A stretch of DNA of 48,969 nucleotides. It comes from Candidatus Dormiibacterota bacterium (GTDB lineage Bacteria > Chloroflexota > Dormibacteria > Aeolococcales > Bog-877). This document shows, piece after piece, positions 42,545 to 48,969 of the stretch. The position numbers and the translations under genes were made by a program. The notes under the pieces were generated by a model. The model saw only the letters and a program-made list of their open reading frames with translations, was not told the DNA's origin and searched no databases. The stretch spans positions 1 to 48,969 of the forward strand of contig DAHVDN010000020.1 of assembly GCA_027313505.1 (NCBI GenBank). Reading direction: 5' to 3'. Within the stretch, counting starts at the first letter, position 1; every line of letters starts with the position of its first letter.

Positions 42545-43125
42545 GTCGGAGTTTTGGCCGACAGCTTACGACAGAGCTACCGGGAGGTTGAGGCTGTCCA
42601 AGGGGTCGATTTCCAGGTGATGTCAGAGGCGACATTTGGCTTCCTCAACCCCAACGGTGCTGGCAAATCGACAACTATCTCCATGTTGCGCCCGATCGCC
42701 ATCCCCACCGGCGGGGTCGTTCGTGTCTGGCTCTGATGTGGTTCAAGGGCAATCTCAGGTGCGCCGGCACATAGGGCGGGTGCTCTAGGAGACAACGCTC
42801 GATGATTACCTCACCACCACCGAGAACCCCGATCTCCACGACACCCCCGAAGCGATCAGGGGCAGTGTGGGCCAGGACTAAGTTGGACTTCACATGGCCG
42901 ACGATCCGGCAACGATCTGCAGTTTGTAGGAGCATTTCTAACTTCAAGCTCCGGCGAGCAAGGGGCTGTTGCTATCTTCGTCGCCGATGTGTTCGGGCTC
43001 CGGCTATTTGCCGGCCTCGGGGTCCCAGTTCGCTCGGTGCGGGTGGCTCGCGCAAACCTTGACGACGACTACTTGACCTACACCGGGCGGACCATAGGGG
43101 ACGCCGAGGCGATCGGATCGGACAA
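42545..43125 (+). pseudogene. decayed DrrA-like ABC transporter ATPase
   Basis: The N-terminal piece reads VLADSLRQSYREVEAVQGV and Walker A NPNGAGKSTT in one frame to TGA 42734-42736. A 1-nt shift near 42720 continues the family sequence as VSGSDVVQGQSQVRRHIGRVL, then a TAG (42786-42788) where homologues have Gln, then ETTLDDYLTTTENPDLHD to TAA 42879. Signature and Walker B segments are missing. The C-terminal piece resumes near 42955 in another frame with LGVPVRSVRV, LDDDYLTYTGRTIGDAEA. A frameshift, two stops and an internal deletion leave no functional ATPase. Confidence 0.8.
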
Positions 43126-43149
43126 GCTGCGGCAGTATCACTGGGTGCG

Positions 43150-43412
43150 GGCGAGGCGCCGGTCAGGTGGCGACTTTCAGCTCCACCGCTCTGCCCGCCT
43201 GGCTCAGGGTGCCGGGCAAGATCGACCCGCTCTCGTACGCTGTCGCCCTCCTTAGACAGGCGGTGTTCAATCAGCGTCATCCTCCCCAAGCGCTGAGACT
43301 GAGCCTGGACCCCGGAATCAGGTGGGGCAATCAGCATCTCCTGTGTGGTTTGTGCTGGCCACGCTCACGGCCGTCATCAGGCAGATCTCCAAGACCGACT
43401 GGGCTCGGCCGG
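43150..43412 (+). pseudogene. decayed DrrB-like ABC-2 permease
   Basis: Only the C-terminal part of the permease remains. One frame (from 43167) reads STALPAWLRVPGKIDPLSYAVALLRQAVFNQ, the conserved loop and helix start of DrrB-type permeases. Another frame (around 43340-43400) reads WFVLATLTAVIRQISKTD, the usual permease end. Frame loss and absence of the first helices show decay. It directly follows the DrrA remnant, so a complete drug-export operon once stood here. Confidence 0.7.
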
Positions 43413-43418
43413 GCCATC

Positions 43419-43424
43419 TAATAT
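43419..43424 (+). promoter_or_regulatory. -10 element TAATAT, leaderless-type promoter
   Basis: TAATAT is followed by exactly 6 nt and the GTG at 43431. CCGACT (43395-43400) 18 bp upstream is a weak -35. There is no Shine-Dalgarno. The promoter lies just past the permease remnant. Confidence 0.5.
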
Positions 43425-43430
43425 GGGTGG

Positions 43431-44831
43431 GTGGCGGGTGGTCCGGAGCGGGTGTTCGAGGCGGTCAACCTGCTCGCCGACCCAATTTACGAGTACTGCC
43501 AGATCACCAAGCAGCTGGATGATGGGGCGAGCTCCGAGCAGGCCCTCCTGGATAATCCCTGGCTGCAGAGGCAGCGGAGAGTTCACCAGCTCCAATCCGC
43601 ATGGTGGGTGTTCCACACCGCTGAGCATTCCCGATTCCAGCATGCGGTCGGCGCCATGCATCTCACAGGCCTCTTCACCTCCCACCTGTATCCCAGCCTT
43701 TCGGAGAGCTTCCCGAGCCTCCCCTCCGAGGCTCTGGTCGTGGAGACCATGCGGGTGGCGGGGCTGCTTCACGATGTCGGGCATGGCCCCTTCGGGCACT
43801 TTTTTGACGCCCAGGTTCTCAAGCCGTATGGCATCGATCACGAGGACATTGGCCGAGCGCTGGTCCTGGGTCCTCTCGCCGATCTGATCTCCAGCCTGCG
43901 CCGGAGTCCGGATGGGGACTTCGCCCCGAATGAGGTGATTGATCCCCGCTGGGTGGCTTTTGTCATGGCTCCCGCCACGATGCGGGGGTTTGATCCCCCG
44001 CCCTGGCTGGTGGCTCTCAAGCCGGTGCTATGCGGAGCCATAAGCACGGACAACATGGACTACGTGCCCCGGGATGCCTACATGTGCGGGGTGGCAGTGG
44101 GCCCGGTGGACCTACCCCGACTTCGACACTACATGTTCATCAAAGACGGATCCTTGGTGCTGCACCAGCACGGAGCCCCGGCGCTTGAGATGTTCCTGTC
44201 GGCGCGACTGTACATGTACAACCACGTTTATTTCCACCGAACAGTGCGCCGGATTGATTTGCATCTACGGCCGGTCTTTGCGCCCACCTGTGAAGGGCTG
44301 CTCCCGCCGGGTAACCCCCTTAACCACCTAGACGAGTATCTCCGCCTCACCGACTGGTCGCTCATGGCGGAGGTCGAGCGACTTCAACTACATCCCCGCT
44401 CACGGGCGGAGCAGGAGTTGGGTGACGGCTGGCGTGCTGTGACCGAGCGGCGTCTGCCCTGGCGGTTGGTCTTCGAGGCCTTTCATGAGCTGAGCGTGGC
44501 TGGCGAACGGCCGGCCCTCCGTGACCGCGAGGCCATCGAGGTCAGTATCCGCGCCCAGCTCCCCACCAAATGGTCCGGGGTCGGATTGGAAGTTGACCTG
44601 GCCAGCACAGCCCCCCGACCCGAGAACCCGGCCGCTGCCGGTCAGCAGCTCAGCATTTACGACCCCATCTCTGAGAAGGTCGAGGTGGAGGCGGCCCCGG
44701 AGCTGATGGCGAGGCTGTTACCGCTGCGAACCGTGTGGCTGCGGGTTTACAGCGATGAGTCAGCTGCGGGGCCAGCCATCCGCTCCGCCTCACAACTGGT
44801 CCTCGCCGAGATCGCAGGGAGGACCGTCTGA
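43431..44831 (+). CDS. HD domain phosphohydrolase, SAMHD1/dGTPase-like
   Basis: A 466-aa protein with the HD metal site spread as H66/H71 (AEHSRFQHAVG), H114-D115 (LLHDVGHGPFGH) and D207/D210 (STDNMDYVPRD). This matches the YdhJ/SAMHD1-like HD proteins that hydrolyse nucleotides or nucleotide second messengers. The C-terminal about 200 residues continue the family-specific domain. GTG 43431 is supported by the leaderless -10 element. It ends 4 bp from the convergent mrp gene. Its exact substrate is unknown. Confidence 0.87.
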   Translation: MAGGPERVFEAVNLLADPIYEYCQITKQLDDGASSEQALLDNPWLQRQRRVHQLQSAWWVFHTAEHSRFQHAVGAMHLTGLFTSHLYPSLSESFPSLPSEALVVETMRVAGLLHDVGHGPFGHFFDAQVLKPYGIDHEDIGRALVLGPLADLISSLRRSPDGDFAPNEVIDPRWVAFVMAPATMRGFDPPPWLVALKPVLCGAISTDNMDYVPRDAYMCGVAVGPVDLPRLRHYMFIKDGSLVLHQHGAPALEMFLSARLYMYNHVYFHRTVRRIDLHLRPVFAPTCEGLLPPGNPLNHLDEYLRLTDWSLMAEVERLQLHPRSRAEQELGDGWRAVTERRLPWRLVFEAFHELSVAGERPALRDREAIEVSIRAQLPTKWSGVGLEVDLASTAPRPENPAAAGQQLSIYDPISEKVEVEAAPELMARLLPLRTVWLRVYSDESAAGPAIRSASQLVLAEIAGRTV

Positions 44832-44835
44832 TCGG

Positions 44836-45939
44836 TCAACCGACTGGCAGCCGGGGACCGGTAGGCATAACCGGGCCGGCTTGGGACTCAAAGTTGACCC
44901 GGCTGATCTCCCCAGCTAGCGAGGCGGAGATCTCCTTGAAGACCGCTGCCTGAATCGACTCCGGCTGCGCCAGCATCAACGGCTGACCCGCTCCCCCGCC
45001 GATCCGGACCGCTGGATCCAGCGGGATCTCTCCCAGAAATGGGATCCCGCGGGTCTTCGCGAGCTCCCGTCCTCCACCCCTGCTGAAGACCTCGGTCACC
45101 TCGCCGCAGTGCGGGCAGGCGAATCCGCTCATGTTCTCGATTACCCCCAAAAGCGGCACCCTGAGCTGCTCGAACATAGCAATCCCACGTCCCACATCTG
45201 CCAAGGAGACATCCTGGGGGGTGGTGACGATGACCGCTCCGGTCAGAGGGATTGACTGTGCCAGGGTGAGCTGAACGTCACCGGTCCCGGGTGGCAGGTC
45301 ACACACCAGGTAGTCAATCTCGCCCCAGTTCACCTCGAAGAGGAACTGCCGGAGCGCCCCAGCCAGCATCGGACCTCGCCAGATGATCGGCTTGTCAGGG
45401 TCGATAATGGTTCCGATTGAAACCACCTCAAGTCCGTTCTTCTTAAGGGGGATCATCCGCCCATCCTGAGCCTCCGGGCGTTCGTCGAGGCCGAGCATTA
45501 TCGGCACGTTGGGGCCATAGATGTCGGCGTCCAAAAGACCCACTCGGGCTCCGGTTCGTAGCAGCGCAAACGCCAAGTTGACGGCGACTGTGGTCTTGCC
45601 CACACCCCCCTTGCCGGCGCTGACCGCGATCGTGTTGCGCACCCCAGGAATGTCCTGCCTTCCGGTGACCCCCTTGGTCCGGGAGACATCAGAGTCCCAC
45701 TCCAACTCGACGCGCTCGATCCCGTCGACCCGTCCCACGACCGCGTCGGAGATCTCACTCTCAATGCGGTCCTTAAGTGGGCAGGCCGGGGTGGTAAGTA
45801 CCACCCGCAGCTTCACCGTTGACCCCTCGACCCTGAGGTTCTTGAACATCCCCAGTTGCATCATTGGCCGATGGAGCTCGGGATCTTGGACCTTGGCTAA
45901 GGCGTCCTCAAGCGCGGCCAGGCGCTTCTTATCGTTCAT
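44836..45939 (-). CDS. mrp: Mrp/ApbC family iron-sulfur cluster carrier ATPase
   Basis: A 367-aa protein with an N-terminal MIP18/DUF59 domain (residues 1-85) and a P-loop ATPase domain: deviant Walker A SAGKGGVGKTT (107-117), DADIYGPNVP, DLPPGTGD and the CxxC pair in GFACPHCG that holds a bridging [4Fe-4S] cluster. It transfers Fe-S clusters to apo-proteins. The cluster-rich Ehr complex and others in the cell are possible clients, without direct evidence. On the minus strand TATGAT (45959-45964) is a likely -10, and AGGAG precedes the ATG. It is divergent from the Fur-family gene. Confidence 0.93.
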   Translation of the reverse strand: MNDKKRLAALEDALAKVQDPELHRPMMQLGMFKNLRVEGSTVKLRVVLTTPACPLKDRIESEISDAVVGRVDGIERVELEWDSDVSRTKGVTGRQDIPGVRNTIAVSAGKGGVGKTTVAVNLAFALLRTGARVGLLDADIYGPNVPIMLGLDERPEAQDGRMIPLKKNGLEVVSIGTIIDPDKPIIWRGPMLAGALRQFLFEVNWGEIDYLVCDLPPGTGDVQLTLAQSIPLTGAVIVTTPQDVSLADVGRGIAMFEQLRVPLLGVIENMSGFACPHCGEVTEVFSRGGGRELAKTRGIPFLGEIPLDPAVRIGGGAGQPLMLAQPESIQAAVFKEISASLAGEISRVNFESQAGPVMPTGPRLPVG

Positions 45940-45997
45940 CGGCTTCCCACTCCTAAGTGATCATAGCCGAGCGGTCAGAGGAGACCCGGTGGAAGGC

Positions 45998-46026
45998 TTG
46001 TTGCAATAGTGGCCAACAGCTATCAT
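45998..46026 (+). promoter_or_regulatory. promoter of the Fur-family gene
   Basis: TTGTTG (45998-46003), a 17-bp spacer and TATCAT (46021-46026), with ATG only 10 nt further. The half-sites ATAG and CTAT around the -10 region form a short imperfect inverted repeat that could serve autoregulation. I could not match it to a known Fur, Zur or PerR box. Confidence 0.45.
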
Positions 46027-46036
46027 CCTGATTCAC

Positions 46037-46486
46037 ATGGACGGGTTGGAAGCGCTGCGAGAGCAGGGCAGGCGGCTCACGCCGCAGAGGAGGCTGGTCT
46101 TCAGCGCTCTGCTGGAGAGCCCGGGACACGCCACGGCCGACGAGCTCTGCGCCAGCATCTCCCATAAGGTACCTGGATTCCAACGCACGACGGTGTACCG
46201 GACGTTGGATCTGCTGGTCGAACTGGGCTTGGCCCGAAAGGTTCAGCTCGGGCATGTGAATGCCTACGAGGCGGTACAGGCTGGAAACGAGTCGCACCAG
46301 CACCTGCTCTGCGACCACTGCGGGGCCACCTTTGACGTCAGCGCTCCCGAAGTGCCTGAGTGGGTAGAGCGGGCGGCAGTAAAGATCGGGTTCGGCGTGG
46401 GGCGCGTGGAGCTGGTGGGGCACGGTAGTTGCCAGGCGTGTGCCAGGGGACAGGCTGGTCCCATCCCGGGCCGGCCGGTTGGCTGA
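46037..46486 (+). CDS. Fur family transcriptional regulator
   Basis: A 149-aa regulator. The winged helix shows LTPQRRLVFSALLESPGHATADELCASI and RTTVYRTLDLLVELGLARKV. The metal-sensing domain contains the H-Q-H motif and structural zinc pairs C92-x2-C95 (LLCDHCG) and C132-x2-C135 (GSCQACA). Whether it senses iron, zinc, manganese or peroxide is not decided by these residues. It is divergent from mrp, an Fe-S gene, which would suit an iron or oxidant sensor. Confidence 0.9.
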   Translation: MDGLEALREQGRRLTPQRRLVFSALLESPGHATADELCASISHKVPGFQRTTVYRTLDLLVELGLARKVQLGHVNAYEAVQAGNESHQHLLCDHCGATFDVSAPEVPEWVERAAVKIGFGVGRVELVGHGSCQACARGQAGPIPGRPVG

Positions 46487-46508
46487 CCATGGGCCTGCCG
46501 TTGCTGGT

Positions 46509-46976
46509 TCAGTCGGCCTTCGCGAATTCAGCGGCCAACCGCTGCAGTTGAAGTCGGAGGCGCAGCTGGCCCTCCGCGCCGAGTACCGCGAGCAGGTGGT
46601 GCTCCTGCTCGTCGGCACGTCGTCCGATCTCCTCGATCATCTGGGCTCCCCTTCCGGTGACCACTATCACCCGGATCCTGGCGTCAGAGCTCGACGTTTT
46701 TAGTTCCACCAGCCCCAGCTGGTTAAGCTTTCCCGCCAGGCGGCGGACATTCATCGGGCCGGTTCCCAACAACCGGGCCAGGGCTCGCAGACCAGTGTTG
46801 GGTTGGCAGCCGGCAGCCAGCAGGGCCGCTGCTTGGGGGGCTGACAGGCCGAGGTCGGCCAGCCGCAGCTCCCAACTTGAGCGCAGCGCGCGATGGGCCC
46901 TGCCTACCAGAAAACCAGTGCTTCCCTCTAGGGCAGGCTCGCGCGTTTCCGCCGGGGCGATGTCCCCTGCCGCCAT
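46509..46976 (-). CDS. MarR-like winged-helix regulator
   Basis: A 155-aa protein with the MarR layout: helical RAHRALRSSWELRLADLGLSAPQAAALLAA, a winged helix GLRALARLLGTGPMNVRRLAGKLNQLGLVELKTSSSDARIRVIVVTGRG, and C-terminal helices. I chose ATG 46976, 4 bp after the upstream stop, over GTG/ATG starts further inside the upstream gene. It is the last gene of the minus-strand aldolase operon and may repress it through the palindrome at 48127-48142. Confidence 0.82.
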   Translation of the reverse strand: MAAGDIAPAETREPALEGSTGFLVGRAHRALRSSWELRLADLGLSAPQAAALLAAGCQPNTGLRALARLLGTGPMNVRRLAGKLNQLGLVELKTSSSDARIRVIVVTGRGAQMIEEIGRRADEQEHHLLAVLGAEGQLRLRLQLQRLAAEFAKAD

Positions 46977-46980
46977 CCGG

Positions 46981-47402
46981 TCAGTTGGCGCCTGGCAGCT
47001 CACCATCGGGCGCGGTCCGCTCCTCAATAAGCAGCTTAGAGAGCACCTCCACGCCCAGGGAGTAGGCGGGCACCCCCGAGGTGATGAGCGCCAGCTCCAC
47101 GGCTCCCATCAACTCCGGCAGTGTCGCCCCTGCGCGTAGCGCGGCCCGGGCATGCAACCGGGCCGGACCACCTTTCCCAGTCCGACCAGCTGGGTGAAAT
47201 GCACGATCTGACCGTGCTTGAGTCCGAGAGGGTTGTCCATTATCAGAGCTCGCCTCATAGCCTCCACCGCCGCCACCGAGCCCAGCCTCTCGGTGGCCGC
47301 TGCCAGCTCCAGTCTTCTCTCGATGCCCCCGGGAACCGACCCAGTCAGCTCTCGGTACGACTGCCGGATGACTTCCTCGGGGTCGGTGCCGGGGTCGGTC
47401 AC
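46981..47402 (-). pseudogene. carboxymuconolactone decarboxylase family gene with -1 frameshift
   Basis: The N-terminal frame starts with GTG 47402 (overlapping the aldolase stop as GTGA) and reads MTDPGTDPEEVIRQSYRELTG through IVHFTQLVGLGK, then runs to a stop at 47109. The C-terminal family sequence GGPARLHARAALRAGATLPELMGAVELA and onward lies in the -1 frame to 46981. The switch falls on the heptamer G-GGA-AAG (47172-47178), and slipping there gives a co-linear domain of normal length (about 140 aa). It may be a programmed frameshift, a recent mutation or a sequencing error. The CxxC of AhpD-type relatives is absent. Confidence 0.75.
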
Positions 47403-48070
47403 GGCCGCACCCGCGCCATCGAGATGCGTACCTCCTCAAGCGCGCCTGCCGGGAAATTCACAGGTTCGGCTAGGTGGGACGCGGCCAGCTCCCCTTCGGC
47501 AGCCTCCTCGAGCACGGTCACCAGAGCCGCTGCAGCCTGTGGGCTCTTCCCAAACACCAGCACCCCGTGGTTTCCAAGAATCACCGCTTGGGTGGAGGAG
47601 TGCTCGCTCACCGCCTCGACAATGCCTCCTACCGAGCGCTCCGAACCCCGAGGTGCCCAAGGTACGACGGGGACCTCCTCGGCCTGCCCAAACCGCAGAA
47701 GCGCCTCGTAGCGGCAGGGCAGAGGCCGGTTGGCCATGGCGAAGGCCAGCAGGTTGGGGGAATGCGTGTGGATGATCCCACCCACGGCTGGACGCACCCG
47801 GTAAACCTCGCCGTGCATCGCCACGATCTCGGCGTTGGTGGGATCAAGTGCTCCGGCCAGCACGGTCCCATCCAGGCGAACGCGGGCTATTCGGTCGGGG
47901 CTGAGATCACGAACCGCCCCGTCTACGGTCAAAAGCATCTCATCCCTTGAGACGCGCCCGGACAGGTTGGCGTGGCCCGTGTGGGACATGACACTGTTTC
48001 TGAAGAGGGCTTGGGCCGCCTCCACGATCGCTCCGCGGACTTCCCGCTCTTCCCTCTTCCCATCGTTCAC
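47399..48070 (-). CDS. class II aldolase/adducin family protein
   Basis: A 223-aa protein of the fuculose-phosphate-aldolase fold. Zinc ligands H101 and H103 (IIHTHSPN) and H168 (LGNHGVLVFG) are present, and E81 in TNAEIVAMHGEVY is the likely acid/base residue. SHTGHANLSGRVS near the N-terminus is the phosphate-loop region. Family members cleave sugar phosphates or decarboxylate hydroxy-keto acids. GTG 48070 has GGAGG 6 nt upstream. It is first in an operon with the frameshifted decarboxylase and a MarR regulator. Confidence 0.9.
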   Translation of the reverse strand: MNDGKREEREVRGAIVEAAQALFRNSVMSHTGHANLSGRVSRDEMLLTVDGAVRDLSPDRIARVRLDGTVLAGALDPTNAEIVAMHGEVYRVRPAVGGIIHTHSPNLLAFAMANRPLPCRYEALLRFGQAEEVPVVPWAPRGSERSVGGIVEAVSEHSSTQAVILGNHGVLVFGKSPQAAAALVTVLEEAAEGELAASHLAEPVNFPAGALEEVRISMARVRP

Positions 48071-48617
48071 CGGTCACCTCCAGAGCCAGGGCGGGGCCGA
48101 CTCAGGACACCCGCTTCGTCTCATTTTGTAGTTATGACTACATTGTGGAATGATTGGTAGCTGTTGTGCGGTGAGGCGCCCCTGCTCGGCCCTTCCTTTC
48201 CCACTTCCGAGTGGTTCGCTGGGGTCGGGCCTGAGGTCCGATCGAAAGCAGACCCTGCTCAGCACCCGGCCACTCCCGGGGCGCGGAGGTACAGCTGCCT
48301 TCGAGGAGCATCCACGGGCGACCGGAGTGAAGTGGAACCCGCCCCGGTAGATCGCCGGCCTCCCGAGCTGCCGGCGGAAAGTGGGAACCGAGGAATAACC
48401 GCCTCTGGAGTGCTGGCGGCTGGTGAACCCTCTCTCGTCGATATCCTCCCTCAGCCCGTCGTCCGACGGCTACATGAGGGACGTCGCCATGGTTGTTGGT
48501 CCGGGAAAGGACGACGGCTGTCCATCCGGACGCTTTCCGATCGTCGCTCTATCGAACGCCTCGAAGGCCTCCTCAGAGGAGGCGGTGGGGCAGCATCACT
48601 CGCCGAGGAGAGAAAAC
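48071..48617. other. intergenic region with operator, no recognisable gene
   Basis: An AT-richer island at 48120-48160 carries the promoter region and palindrome of the aldolase operon. The rest holds only Arg/Gly/Ser-rich frames that look like chance, including one of 242 codons beginning at 48164. Confidence 0.5.
48127..48142 (-). promoter_or_regulatory. palindromic operator TGTAGT-TATG-ACTACA
   Basis: Perfect 6-base arms with a 4-nt centre in the most AT-rich stretch of this end of the window, 57-72 bp upstream of the aldolase start. The size and symmetry fit a MarR-dimer site, and a MarR gene closes the operon. Confidence 0.5.
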
Positions 48618-48869
48618 ATGAACCCGGGATCCGCACAGCAGCTGGTAAGCGCAGAGCGTCGTGCCGTTCGAGCCAGGTTTCGGTGGTTCGAGAGCGGAGG
48701 AGGGGACTTCGCGCAAGCAGCGCTGGACGCTCGGAGGTTTCAGTGCCGTCTGCATCGTCCCGTCTTTTGGGGCCGGGTGCGCACGGGAGCGCTCAAACAC
48801 ACGCTGGTGCTCCAACTACCGAAGCCCGCACACCGCAACCCGTTGGTCGCGACCAACGACCGCACCTGA
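48618..48869 (+). CDS. possible small protein, unknown
   Basis: An 83-aa frame whose ATG is preceded by GAGGAGAG with 5-7 nt spacing, an unusually good ribosome binding site for an otherwise unsupported region. The first residues, MNPGSAQQLVSAERRAVRARFRWFE, recall short actinobacterial proteins of the MN-x-LA-x-R-x-x-LR type, but the remainder has no family look and its end crosses an 18-bp palindrome. It may be a degraded or chance gene. Confidence 0.3.
   Translation: MNPGSAQQLVSAERRAVRARFRWFESGGGDFAQAALDARRFQCRLHRPVFWGRVRTGALKHTLVLQLPKPAHRNPLVATNDRT
48841..48858 (+). promoter_or_regulatory. perfect 18-bp palindrome upstream of the edge gene
   Basis: CGTTGGTCGCGACCAACG is fully self-complementary and ends 66 bp before the ATG at 48925. 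It is suitable as a TetR/MarR-type operator or, in RNA, a hairpin. Confidence 0.45.
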
Positions 48870-48924
48870 TCGGTCTTCCGAGTGACGATTAGAAGGCTAC
48901 GCTAGCGCAAAAAAAGGAGAGGCG

Positions 48925-48969
48925 ATGAGATACATGATGCTCATCTGCGTCGATCCAGTCGAGCGAGGG
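48925..48969 (+). CDS. YCII/DGPF-type protein (3' partial)
   Basis: Only 15 codons lie in the window: MRYMMLICVDPVERG, the typical opening of YCII-related (DGPF-domain) proteins, which are small enzymes of unknown role often next to ECF sigma factors. AAGGAGAGG lies 2 nt before the ATG, preceded by an A-rich stretch, and TACGCT (48898-48903) is a possible -10. The identification rests on the opening motif and ribosome binding site only. Confidence 0.55.
   Translation, partial: MRYMMLICVDPVERG

Noticed and set aside
46981-47439. 152-codon single-frame reading of the decarboxylase
   Set aside because: Its first about 85 residues are Arg/Gly-rich nonsense. The real N-terminal sequence lies in the other frame from 47402, so the gene is frameshifted.
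48164-48892. 242-codon open frame on the plus strand
   Set aside because: The composition is Arg/Ser/Gly-rich as expected for chance frames in high-GC DNA, it has no ribosome binding site, and it overlaps the palindromic elements and the better supported small frame.
1-48969. CRISPR arrays, tRNA or rRNA genes, insertion sequences, prophage genes
   Set aside because: I read both strands for regular direct repeats, cloverleaf-like arms, transposase motifs and terminal inverted repeats, and found none that I could support.

Overview
The window is high-GC, densely coded bacterial DNA. GTG and TTG starts are frequent, stop/start overlaps of the ATGA and GTGA type are common, and several genes have a -10-like hexamer exactly 6 nt before the start codon, as in leaderless transcripts. 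An ECF sigma/RskA-type anti-sigma pair and a DUF1707 protein sit in the same window. This points to Actinomycetota or a nearby Terrabacterial phylum such as Dormibacterota; that placement is inference. No tRNA, rRNA, CRISPR array, insertion sequence or phage gene was seen.

Layout. 1-5595: a peptide/amide-ligase locus, with a circularly permuted ATP-grasp protein (5' end off the window) and a GCS2 carboxylate-amine ligase facing two alpha/beta-hydrolases and an MFS transporter. 5694-10556: an ECF sigma factor, its zinc anti-sigma factor, a 90-aa Tat-signal protein, a DUF4331 protein without a signal peptide, a small conserved protein, TatA and TatC. This looks like a regulated export module with its own Tat pore. 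10579-25752: mostly metabolic genes (alpha/beta hydrolase, two-gene ABC exporter, thiolase, DUF885 metallopeptidase, zwf, FAD oxidoreductase, aldo-keto reductase, membrane-anchored glycosidase, methyltransferase). 26045-27943: a KimA-type potassium/proton symporter.

28327-35911 is the most unusual region. It is a six-gene, translationally coupled operon encoding a complex related to group 4 [NiFe] hydrogenases and complex I, in the order HyfC, HyfE, HyfF, HyfG, HyfH/I fusion, HyfB. The large subunit has lost all four cysteines that hold the Ni-Fe centre. The small subunit carries a fused half-ferredoxin that keeps exactly the four ligands of one [4Fe-4S] cluster. No hydrogenase maturation genes are present. 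This is an energy-converting-hydrogenase-related (Ehr) type complex whose redox reaction is unknown.

36136-48969: a fumarylacetoacetase-family enzyme, a MarR regulator, an aldo-keto reductase, an M55 peptidase, a kumamolisin-like S53 peptidase, a VOC protein, a decayed DrrAB-like ABC transporter, an HD phosphohydrolase, Mrp, a Fur-family regulator, and a minus-strand operon of class II aldolase, a frameshifted carboxymuconolactone decarboxylase and a MarR regulator behind a palindromic operator. The last bases start a YCII/DGPF-type gene with a strong ribosome binding site.
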